From the NCBI GenBank assembly GCA_031389045.1, contig JANMSE010000658.1, positions 1 to 9,352 on the forward strand: 9,352 nt of DNA. Direction: 5' to 3'. The stretch is from JABFSC01 sp031389045 (GTDB lineage Bacteria > Desulfobacterota > Binatia > Bin18). Both the position numbers and the translations under genes were made by a program. How positions within the stretch are numbered: position 1 is the first letter of the stretch; each line of letters opens with the position of its first letter. This document shows, in pieces, positions 1 through 5,680 of the stretch. The notes below the pieces were generated by a model, which searched no databases, was not told the DNA's origin, and worked only from the letters and a program-made list of their open reading frames with translations.

Positions 1-49
1 GCACCATCGCCATGAACTGCTTGGATCACAAGTAGTCAGACACCCGCCC

Positions 50-77
50 GTCGAGACGTAGCCTGCTACGTCTCGAC
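50..77. repeat. 12-bp perfect inverted repeat, 4-nt loop
   Basis: Positions 50-61 (GTCGAGACGTAG) and 66-77 (CTACGTCTCGAC) are exact reverse complements around a CCTG loop. No T-run follows on either strand, so it is not a typical intrinsic terminator. It lies 36 nt before the start codon of the small gene at 114 and just upstream of a possible -10 hexamer (93-98). It could be an operator, or a Rho-assisted end of whatever lies to the left. The inverted repeat is seen directly; the role is inferred. Confidence 0.75.
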
Positions 78-98
78 CAAACAGGCCGTCACTACAAT
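72..98 (+). promoter_or_regulatory. possible weak promoter for the 114-434 gene
   Basis: TACAAT at 93-98 resembles a sigma70 -10 hexamer (5 of 6). The only upstream -35 candidate, CTCGAC at 72-77, is poor and has a short 15-nt spacer inside the right arm of the palindrome. A transcript starting near 105 would have almost no leader, which fits the lack of a Shine-Dalgarno sequence before the ATG at 114. This rests on motif resemblance only. Confidence 0.25.
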
Positions 99-113
99 GA
101 ACAGTAGAACACC

Positions 114-434
114 ATGGCACAAAGAGACGTTGTGCAAGTCACGAAGCGCGATTTAATAGACGCATGGACAATCTTGGAAAACCTCGCCGTTTCGCTGGAT
201 CAAATCGGGAGCGCGTTTGGTGGAGAACCCGGTGCGGCAAACGGCATAGCGCATCAGGATGAATTGCAAAGAGCCTTAGCCGCGTATCTGACTCCTGACC
301 TCATAAAAGCCATTAACGAAGCACGTATTCGACTCGGTCAGTACATCCCTGATGCGGAAGCCGAAGCGCTCTCCGAATGTATCGCCTATTGGCACTCCGA
401 CTCGACGATCACAGAACCAAATGAAGCGGCGTGA
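114..434 (+). CDS. small hypothetical protein, 106 aa
   Basis: I do not recognise the family. The product is acidic, soluble-looking and mostly helical in composition, with no signal peptide, membrane segment or cysteine-rich motif. It has a single cysteine (in SECIAYWH) near the C-terminus. ATG at 114 is the only convenient start; no Shine-Dalgarno sequence precedes it, and a short or absent leader is possible. It ends 24 nt before the convergent mutY stop. Its base composition looks less GC-rich than that of its neighbours (taattta-type codons in the first third), which could reflect a different history. The amino-acid composition is balanced and protein-like, which argues for a real gene, but no homology can be claimed. 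Confidence 0.55.
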   Translation: MAQRDVVQVTKRDLIDAWTILENLAVSLDQIGSAFGGEPGAANGIAHQDELQRALAAYLTPDLIKAINEARIRLGQYIPDAEAEALSECIAYWHSDSTITEPNEAA

Positions 435-458
435 CGGGGAGTCACTCCGCTCCTCGCC

Positions 459-1151
459 CTACCCACCCTTCTCCACACTCCGACACACGGGTCGTAACGG
501 ACACACCGTGCAACGCGGCGTGCGCGCCACACAGATCGTCGCCCCAATGTCCATGATCGCTTGATTGAAGACGTACGCCTTCCCCACTGGCGTCACCTGA
601 TGAGCCACACTCCACAGGAACCGCAACGTTTGCTGCTCCGGTGGAAGCGCGAAGAAGCGCGTGAGCACTCGCGCGGCATTGGTATCGAGAATGGCCGCGT
701 CGCGACGAAACGCGAAACTCGCCACCGCACCAGCCGTATATGGCCCAATCCCCGGTAAAGTCGCCAGTTGCTCCGGCTCCTTGGGAAACCGCCCATCATA
801 CTCATCCACGATTTTCCGACTGGTGCGATGCAGATTCCGCGCCCGCGCGTAGTAGCCAAGCCCTTCCCACGTCTCACGAACCGTGGGTTCATCGGCACGG
901 GCTAGGTCTTCCACCGTGGGATAGCGCTGGAGAAATTTCTCGTAATACAACGTCGCCCGCTGGACTTGCGTTTGTTGGAGCATGATCTCCGAGACCAGGA
1001 TGGAGTACGGGTCGCGGGTATGACGCCACGGCAGGTCTCGTCCGTGCCGTTGATACCACGCGATCAACCGCCGCTGAAACGCGCGGATCGTTGCCGGATG
1101 GGCCACTGGTTCGGGCGCGGGTCTTGTGGCCGGAGAGGAAGTCTTTTTCAT
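459..1151 (-). CDS. mutY: A/G-specific adenine DNA glycosylase, short single-domain form
   Basis: This base-excision repair enzyme of the HhH-GPD superfamily removes adenine mispaired with 8-oxoguanine or G. The 230-aa protein shows the MutY-type Glu helix (SEIMLQQTQV, E55), the helix-hairpin-helix (LPGIGPYTAG, 132-141, with Y138) and catalytic Asp156 with Asn158 in LDTNAARV, where most MutY proteins have DGN. FNQAIMDIGA is also MutY-like. The [4Fe-4S] ligands C207, C214, C217 and C223 have the C-x6-C-x2-C-x5-C spacing. The protein ends seven residues after the last cysteine. The NUDIX-like C-terminal domain that reads 8-oxoG in about 350-aa MutY proteins is absent, and the next stretch is occupied by the convergent gene at 114-434. 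Start at ATG 1149-1151; no strong Shine-Dalgarno sequence. Mig-type T/G mismatch glycosylases have a similar short length, so exact substrate preference is uncertain. Family assignment is firm. Confidence 0.92.
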   Translation of the reverse strand: MKKTSSPATRPAPEPVAHPATIRAFQRRLIAWYQRHGRDLPWRHTRDPYSILVSEIMLQQTQVQRATLYYEKFLQRYPTVEDLARADEPTVRETWEGLGYYARARNLHRTSRKIVDEYDGRFPKEPEQLATLPGIGPYTAGAVASFAFRRDAAILDTNAARVLTRFFALPPEQQTLRFLWSVAHQVTPVGKAYVFNQAIMDIGATICVARTPRCTVCPLRPVCRSVEKGG

Positions 1152-1205
1152 CGCTCAGGGTTGTGACAAAAGCCGGGGGCCAAGGAAAGGGGGAGGACGT
1201 TTACC

Positions 1206-1234
1206 TTGACTCCAAGAATTGAAGCTCCTAATGT
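1206..1234 (+). promoter_or_regulatory. sigma70-like promoter for the 88-aa gene
   Basis: TTGACT (1206-1211, 5 of 6 to the -35 consensus) is followed after 17 nt by TAATGT (1229-1234, matching T1, A2 and T6 of the -10). Transcription would begin near 1241, giving a leader of about 27 nt that contains the AGGAGG ribosome binding site at 1253-1258. The parts are consistent with each other and lie in the 116-nt divergent gap between mutY and the 88-aa gene. I see no comparable promoter for mutY in that gap. Confidence 0.45.
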
Positions 1235-1267
1235 AGCGAGCGCATATCAACAAGGAGGGCCGCATTC

Positions 1268-1534
1268 ATGGCCGGACGGGAAAGTCTCGAAAAAACGATT
1301 GCGAAAATCCTCCACCGGCACTGCGAGTTCGGTTGGGCCCACTACTACATTCCTAGTGAGAAGTTCCCCAGCCTCGTTGACGAACTCCTCAAAGTGCTGC
1401 AACCGACCGACGAAGCCAGTGACGAAGAATTGGTCAAATTCTTCCTGGGCTCCCGCCGCTATGCTTCCGAACAAGAACGGGTCGAGCGCCTGTTGTCGGA
1501 ATATCGCCTCATGCGTCGCAAAGAGGCGAAATAA
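1268..1534 (+). CDS. hypothetical protein, 88 aa, strong translation signals
   Basis: I do not recognise the family. The protein is small, highly charged and soluble, predicted mainly helical, with no membrane segment. It has a central SDEELVKFFLGSRRY stretch and a basic C-terminus (YRLMRRKEAK). The start is well supported: AGGAGG at 1253-1258 lies 9 nt before the ATG, and a sigma70-like promoter sits at 1206-1234. The reading frame stays open with normal codon use to TAA at 1532-1534. It is transcribed alone: divergent from mutY on the left and convergent with the gene at 1539 on the right, with only 4 nt between the two stop codons. No function can be assigned. Confidence 0.8.
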   Translation: MAGRESLEKTIAKILHRHCEFGWAHYYIPSEKFPSLVDELLKVLQPTDEASDEELVKFFLGSRRYASEQERVERLLSEYRLMRRKEAK

Positions 1535-1538
1535 CGAC

Positions 1539-1892
1539 TCACTCAATGGGTCCCTCTTCCGTTGCGGGGACAGGTTCCGCAACGGACGCGGGGGGTGGCA
1601 CGACTTCTTGCCCGGTCTGGCGCGACAATTCTCTCGCCAGCTCCTCAAGACGGTGGAGCCGTTCGGTCAGATTGGTTTGTAGCCGTTGCGACTCGGCTTC
1701 CAGCGCAGCGCGGGCAGTCAACGTCTCTTGCAGTTGGCCACGCAATTCGTGTTCGCGCACCAGCGCGAGGTCGCGCTCTTGCTGTACCTGAACGATGACG
1801 TTATGACTCGCGCGGTTCGCCACGCTATAGCCAGCCCATCCACCGAGACATCCCACTATGACCACATTGAATAAAACCGCCGGTGCACGCAT
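1539..1892 (-). CDS. small membrane-anchored coiled-coil protein
   Basis: No named family is recognised. Read from ATG 1890-1892 the protein has 117 aa. Residues 4-22 are hydrophobic (a membrane anchor or uncleaved signal). Residues about 35-92 are rich in E, Q, R and L in heptad-like spacing, typical of a coiled coil. The tail (97-117) is rich in Pro and Glu. An in-frame ATG at 1929-1931 would add 13 residues. I prefer 1892 because AAGGGA and GAGG sequences precede it, the upstream ATG has none, and that ATG lies inside a good -10 hexamer for this strand (TATGAG, 1932-1927). IVGC at residues 12-15 matches a lipobox, so a lipoprotein is possible; the longer start would give a more usual signal length. 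It probably faces the periplasm, tethered to the inner membrane. Confidence 0.72.
   Translation of the reverse strand: MRAPAVLFNVVIVGCLGGWAGYSVANRASHNVIVQVQQERDLALVREHELRGQLQETLTARAALEAESQRLQTNLTERLHRLEELARELSRQTGQEVVPPPASVAEPVPATEEGPIE
1558..1586. repeat. 10-bp perfect hairpin at a convergent gene junction
   Basis: TCCGTTGCGG (1558-1567) and CCGCAACGGA (1577-1586) are exact reverse complements around a 9-nt loop. The hairpin lies 24 nt past the stop of the 88-aa gene and inside the last codons of the opposing coiled-coil gene. It has no T-run on either side, so it is not a standard terminator. It may help end the plus-strand transcript or stabilise its 3' end. The structure is seen directly; the role is inferred. 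Confidence 0.5.
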
Positions 1893-1926
1893 AACCCCTC
1901 GGTCCCTTTGCCCTGAACGTCCTATG

Positions 1927-1955
1927 CTCATAGGGAGCTACAGAGCACCTGTCAA
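1927..1955 (-). promoter_or_regulatory. sigma70-like promoter for the coiled-coil gene
   Basis: Read on the minus strand, TTGACA (1955-1950, perfect -35) is followed after 17 nt by TATGAG (1932-1927, 4 of 6 to the -10). Transcription would start near 1920, 28 nt before the preferred ATG at 1892. This puts the more distal in-frame ATG (1929-1931) upstream of the transcript. The -35 lies in the left arm of the palindrome at 1948-1973. Confidence 0.5.
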
Positions 1956-1973
1956 CTTTGGGGGTTTGACAGG
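1948..1973. repeat. 8-bp inverted repeat carrying both -35 boxes
   Basis: CCTGTCAA (1948-1955) and TTGACAGG (1966-1973) are exact reverse complements separated by 10 nt. Each arm contains a perfect TTGACA facing outward, one for each divergent gene. The symmetry may simply be that of paired promoters, or a regulator binding here could control both directions. Confidence 0.6.
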
Positions 1974-1994
1974 GAACGGATGAGCAGATAGGTG
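1966..1994 (+). promoter_or_regulatory. candidate promoter for the glycosyltransferase-mgtE block
   Basis: A perfect TTGACA at 1966-1971 is followed after 17 nt by TAGGTG (1989-1994), which keeps T1 and A2 but is otherwise a poor -10. The gene starts at 2020, with GGAGG at 2009-2013. The -35 and the location fit a promoter for the three-gene block; the weak -10 leaves room for an activator or another sigma factor. Confidence 0.35.
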
Positions 1995-2019
1995 CCTGTG
2001 GTGATGTTGGAGGTGCTGC

Positions 2020-3858
2020 ATGACTGAAGCGCAGCGAACCCGACAGACCCTCGTTGGTCTCTTGTGTCTCTGCTTTCTGCTCTATTTCTGGGAACTCGGG
2101 CATATCCCCTTTTACAATTACGAAGAGTCGAAAGAAGCGTTGATCGTCTGGGAGATGATGAACGGTGGGGGGTGGATTCTGCCGATGCGCAATGGCACGG
2201 AGATCCCCCTCAAGCCACCGCTCTTCCATTGGTTTGGCGCTGTGATCAGCTTCTTCAGTGGCAAAGTCAATGAATTCTCCGTGCGCTCCCCCTCGGCCAT
2301 TTTCGCGACGGCAACCGTCGTCTTAACCTTTTTCTTCGCGCGCCGGATGTGGAATTGGCGCGTGGGGCTCTTTTCCGCGCTGATTTTGGCTACGTCTCCT
2401 GAATGGCTACGCTGGGCGGTCTATGCCCGTAGCGACATGGTCATGGTCTTCTTCCTGACCCTGGCCGCCTTTTCGTTCTTTTGGGTGTGGCAGGAGCGTG
2501 CCGCGAAGGAGCGAACGCTCTACCTCATGTACGCCAGCATCGGACTGGCCACCTTGGCAAAAGGGCCACTGGGTGTTGTCCTCCCCGCCTTGACCATCGT
2601 GACCTTCCTGTATGTGACCCGCGAACTGGACTTCCTCAAACGCCTGCGGCTGCGAGACGGAGCCATCATCGTCTTTGTGATCGCGGCGTCCTGGTATCTT
2701 TTGGCCTGGTGGTTCGGCGGCTGGGAGTTTTTTCGGCGGCAGATTCTCGATGAGAACGTGTTTCGCTTTTTTGACAGCGAGCAAGGCGGCCCCAGCCGTG
2801 ACCATCCCTTTTACTATTATTTCCCAACCCTCTTTGTTAGCATGCTGCCCTGGAGTTTGTTCTTTCCGTTGATGGGATACCTGTTATACCGTGCCCGGCC
2901 GCTGGATAAAAAGCTGCTCTATCTGGTGATCTGGTTGGCTTCTGGGTTTCTCTTCTTCTCCCTCGCGTCCGGGAAACGGGCAAACTATCTGTTACCCCTG
3001 TACCCACCGATCGCTCTCCTCCTTGGAGTGTGGTGGAAAGACCTCGTGGAAGGGTCGTTTTCGTTCACCCCAGGGATCAGGAAATTCGTGCGAGTGGTGT
3101 CACTATTCGTGTGTGTGACACTGGGAGTCGTGGTGCTCGCCCTGGCGGTCCACGGGTTCGGGGAAGACCTCACGCCGTGGATCTCGCCGTTTCTTCATCC
3201 CCGTGATGTCAGCAATTTACCGCTCGTCGCCGAGAGCCTCCAACAACAATTCGCGGTGGTGGGAGTCTGGCTCACCATGCTCGTCCTGGCCATCGGCTGG
3301 TATATCTGGGGCTGGAAAAACGACGAATGGATGTATGTCTTTGCCGCGTTGACCGTCGCCTCGTCCTCGACGCTCTATTTCACGAAAGCGCTCTTTCATC
3401 CCCTCCTCGCTCAGGAGCGGACCTATAAACCGTTTATGTTGGGCGTGCGGTCCACCGTCAAAAATGCCCCGTTGTACTTCTCTTCTGGGGCGTATGACTA
3501 TGGAGCGATTTTCTACGCGGCCCGGCGGATTCCCGTGTATACGGGCGATCTCGCCGACTTCCCGGTCGATACCCGAACCGGGGAGCCCTCGTATCTGTTG
3601 GTATGGGAAGAGGACTGGCCAAGGATTATTGGCACCTCCGACCTGCGGTTTGAGCACCTGGTCGCTAGCGACGGCAAAGGGCCAGATAAGAAACATCGCC
3701 TCGCTCTGATTATGGTCTTGCCGAGTGTCCCACTCCCTAAGGCGGATACGACACCGACACCCAATCCCGCACAGGCACCCATAGCCACGGAAAAACCCAC
3801 GCCCACACCAGCTCCGGAGCCTGAGACACTCGCCCCGCCTCCGGCTCCCCCGTCTTGA
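2020..3858 (+). CDS. GT39/ArnT-like membrane glycosyltransferase (paralogue 1)
   Basis: This 612-aa protein looks like an inner-membrane glycosyltransferase of the ArnT/PMT_2 (GT39, GT-C fold) type. These enzymes transfer a sugar from a polyprenyl-phosphate donor to an envelope acceptor on the periplasmic side. There are many hydrophobic segments, the first at about 10-24. Family motifs are in order: first periplasmic loop EESKEALIVWEM (35-46, aligning with the DETRYAEIxREM region), KPPLFHW (65-71), ARSD (136-139), GLATLAKGP (175-183), HPFYYYFP (262-269), PWSLFFP (277-283) and KRANYLLPLYP (319-329). The usual loop-1 Asp appears as Glu35. A soluble region follows the last membrane segment, ending in a Pro/Thr-rich tail of about 40 residues. 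Start supported by GGAGG six nt before ATG. A similar gene follows 73 nt downstream. Sugar and acceptor are unknown; naming it arnT would be overreach. Confidence 0.88.
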   Translation: MTEAQRTRQTLVGLLCLCFLLYFWELGHIPFYNYEESKEALIVWEMMNGGGWILPMRNGTEIPLKPPLFHWFGAVISFFSGKVNEFSVRSPSAIFATATVVLTFFFARRMWNWRVGLFSALILATSPEWLRWAVYARSDMVMVFFLTLAAFSFFWVWQERAAKERTLYLMYASIGLATLAKGPLGVVLPALTIVTFLYVTRELDFLKRLRLRDGAIIVFVIAASWYLLAWWFGGWEFFRRQILDENVFRFFDSEQGGPSRDHPFYYYFPTLFVSMLPWSLFFPLMGYLLYRARPLDKKLLYLVIWLASGFLFFSLASGKRANYLLPLYPPIALLLGVWWKDLVEGSFSFTPGIRKFVRVVSLFVCVTLGVVVLALAVHGFGEDLTPWISPFLHPRDVSNLPLVAESLQQQFAVVGVWLTMLVLAIGWYIWGWKNDEWMYVFAALTVASSSTLYFTKALFHPLLAQERTYKPFMLGVRSTVKNAPLYFSSGAYDYGAIFYAARRIPVYTGDLADFPVDTRTGEPSYLLVWEEDWPRIIGTSDLRFEHLVASDGKGPDKKHRLALIMVLPSVPLPKADTTPTPNPAQAPIATEKPTPTPAPEPETLAPPPAPPS

Positions 3859-3878
3859 AGCGATACGGGCTATCCGAC

Positions 3879-3906
3879 ACGCGCCGCTCTCGATAAAAAG
3901 GCGCGT
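3879..3906. repeat. 7-bp GC-rich hairpin between the two glycosyltransferase genes
   Basis: ACGCGCC (3879-3885) and GGCGCGT (3900-3906) pair around a 14-nt loop in the 73-nt gap. No T-run follows the right arm, so full termination is unlikely. It may cause pausing or separate message levels of the two genes. The remainder of the gap holds no gene and no strong Shine-Dalgarno sequence. Confidence 0.4.
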
Positions 3907-3931
3907 CCGTACTCACGGTCTGGACCTTGTT

Positions 3932-5680
3932 ATGCGTTACCATCCGTATCTCACCGGTTGTGTTTTGCTTCTCCTCTGCGCGCTCCTTTATCTTTGGGGG
4001 CCGGGCGACATGCCGTTCTACACCAAGGGCGAACCGCGCGAAGCCACCGTCGTCTGGGAAATCCACACCAATGGCGAGTGGATTTTGCCCTTGCGGAACG
4101 GCCGCATCATCCCCTCGAAACCCCCGCTCTTTCACTGGCTTGCCATGCTCACGACCTTCGTCCGGGGCGAACTCAACGAATGGACAATTCGCTTCCCCTC
4201 GGCGCTGTTAGGAATTATCGGCGTGGGACTCACCTACGGGGCGGGTGTCGCCTTGTGGGGCGTCGAAGCTGGACTCATGGCCGGGCTCATCGTGGCCACG
4301 AGTTTCGAGTGGCATCGCGCCGCGACCACGGCGCGGGTCGATATGACGTTGACGGTATTCATGGTCGCCGCGTTTCTGCATTTTTTGTTTCTGTACCGCC
4401 GACGCGAGGTGAGCCTGAAAGATGCGTTTGGCTTTTACGTCCTGCTTGGCCTGGCCACGCTCGCGAAAGGACCCGTTGGCGCGGTCTTACCTGGCTTGAC
4501 CGTTGTCGTGTTTCTCGCCGTCCAGCGAGACCTCGCGTTTCTCCGCCATCTGCGCATTGTGATGGGTGGGGTCGTGGTCACCGTGATCGCTGGAGCCTGG
4601 TATGGGCTCGCGCTCTGGGAAGGCGGGTGGGACTTTTTCATGAAACAGATTCTCCAAGAGAACCTCCTGCGGTTCGTCAATAGTCGGGTGGGCGACGCTG
4701 GACACACTCATCCCTTCTACTATTTCATTCCCAATCTCTTCCTGGGCATGATCCCGTGGAGCCTGTTTTTTCCCCCACTGGCGGTGTTTCTCTATCAACG
4801 ACGACAGCAATGGGCGCGGGATGGCGTGCTGTATTTTGTCGTGTGGACGGCAACGGTCTTTCTGTTTTATTCCGCTGCCAGTGGGAAACGCTCGGTTTAC
4901 ATTCTGCCTCTCTATCCGGCGGTGGCATTACTGCTCGCGTCGTGGTGGGAAGCGTTGCGACAAGGGACAATCTCCGTCCCCCCAAGAGTCTTGTGGTTGA
5001 TGCGCGCGAGTGGGTATCTGGGGCTCGCTCTCGTCATCGTGGTGCTTCTTGGGGTCGGCGCCCAATATGGCGGCGCGGACCCGCTCGCGCTGATTCGTTC
5101 GTGGCTCCACCCGAAAGATCAAAGTAACCTGCCGTTATTCACAGGCATTGTCTCGACGCATGCCTGGTCCTTTTTGCTCTGGGGCCTGGTGACGACAGGG
5201 GCGGCGGTGCTCCTGGTGCTTGGCCTCCATCGCGCCTATTGGGGATGGGTCTTCACGGCGTTGGCGGCGTTCACCTTCAGCCTGTTCCTCTTAATTAACA
5301 CCGTGTTCCAACCCACCGTGGCTCTGACACGAACGTACCGGCCATTCATGGAACGAGTAGTGACACGCATCGGCGACACCCCACTGTTCTTCTACCTCAC
5401 CTTCGATAATGGCGCGCTCTATTACGCCAAGCGCCGTGTCCCGTTGTATGATCCCGGCCTCGTCCCCAAAGACACCCCATACTTTCTCCTCATGCGCAAA
5501 GCAGAGTGGGAAAAAATGGCACCGCGCGTCGAGGGCACCTTCCAGCTCGCGGATGTCAGCGAGGGCACTGGCCCGAAAGATCGCCAGCAGCTCGTGCTCA
5601 TCTCCGCTCCCGCTGGTGCCGTGCTCACGCCAGACACCGCGCCACCAACCGAGGAAGAAGCGGACGAGGATGCCTTATGA
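3932..5680 (+). CDS. GT39/ArnT-like membrane glycosyltransferase (paralogue 2)
   Basis: This 582-aa protein is colinear with the gene before it from N- to C-terminus, so it is a tandem paralogue. Shared blocks include KPPLFHW (63-69), ARVD (134-137), GLATLAKGPVG (173-183), HPFYYFIP (260-267), PWSLFFPP (275-282) and KRSVYILPLYP (319-329), plus later LHPKDQSNLPL and RTYRPFM, which match LHPRDVSNLPL and RTYKPFM in paralogue 1. The role is presumably the same: transfer of a lipid-phosphate-linked sugar at the periplasmic face of the inner membrane. In the first loop the family Asp-Glu pair is Gly33-Glu34 (GEPREATVVWEI), so the expected Asp is missing. The C-terminus is acidic (EEEADEDAL) rather than proline-rich. 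No strong Shine-Dalgarno sequence precedes the ATG, but later starts would remove the first membrane segment. Its stop overlaps the mgtE start. Substrate unknown. Confidence 0.87.
   Translation: MRYHPYLTGCVLLLLCALLYLWGPGDMPFYTKGEPREATVVWEIHTNGEWILPLRNGRIIPSKPPLFHWLAMLTTFVRGELNEWTIRFPSALLGIIGVGLTYGAGVALWGVEAGLMAGLIVATSFEWHRAATTARVDMTLTVFMVAAFLHFLFLYRRREVSLKDAFGFYVLLGLATLAKGPVGAVLPGLTVVVFLAVQRDLAFLRHLRIVMGGVVVTVIAGAWYGLALWEGGWDFFMKQILQENLLRFVNSRVGDAGHTHPFYYFIPNLFLGMIPWSLFFPPLAVFLYQRRQQWARDGVLYFVVWTATVFLFYSAASGKRSVYILPLYPAVALLLASWWEALRQGTISVPPRVLWLMRASGYLGLALVIVVLLGVGAQYGGADPLALIRSWLHPKDQSNLPLFTGIVSTHAWSFLLWGLVTTGAAVLLVLGLHRAYWGWVFTALAAFTFSLFLLINTVFQPTVALTRTYRPFMERVVTRIGDTPLFFYLTFDNGALYYAKRRVPLYDPGLVPKDTPYFLLMRKAEWEKMAPRVEGTFQLADVSEGTGPKDRQQLVLISAPAGAVLTPDTAPPTEEEADEDAL

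Noticed and set aside
3..35. Open codons in frame 3 from the window edge ending at TAG 33-35, possibly the end of a gene to the left
   Set aside because: Only ten codons are visible, with no recognisable family feature; two of the three forward frames are open from the edge for a similar or greater length.
3958..4683. 241-aa plus-strand frame overlapping paralogue 2
   Set aside because: It is an alternate-frame shadow, Arg/His-rich, with no membrane segments or motifs, while the overlapping frame carries the conserved glycosyltransferase motifs.
5506..5676. Longer mgtE beginning 57 codons earlier
   Set aside because: The extra residues are Arg/His/Ala-rich, lie inside the glycosyltransferase gene, and the ATG at 5677 has a ribosome binding site and gives the normal family length.
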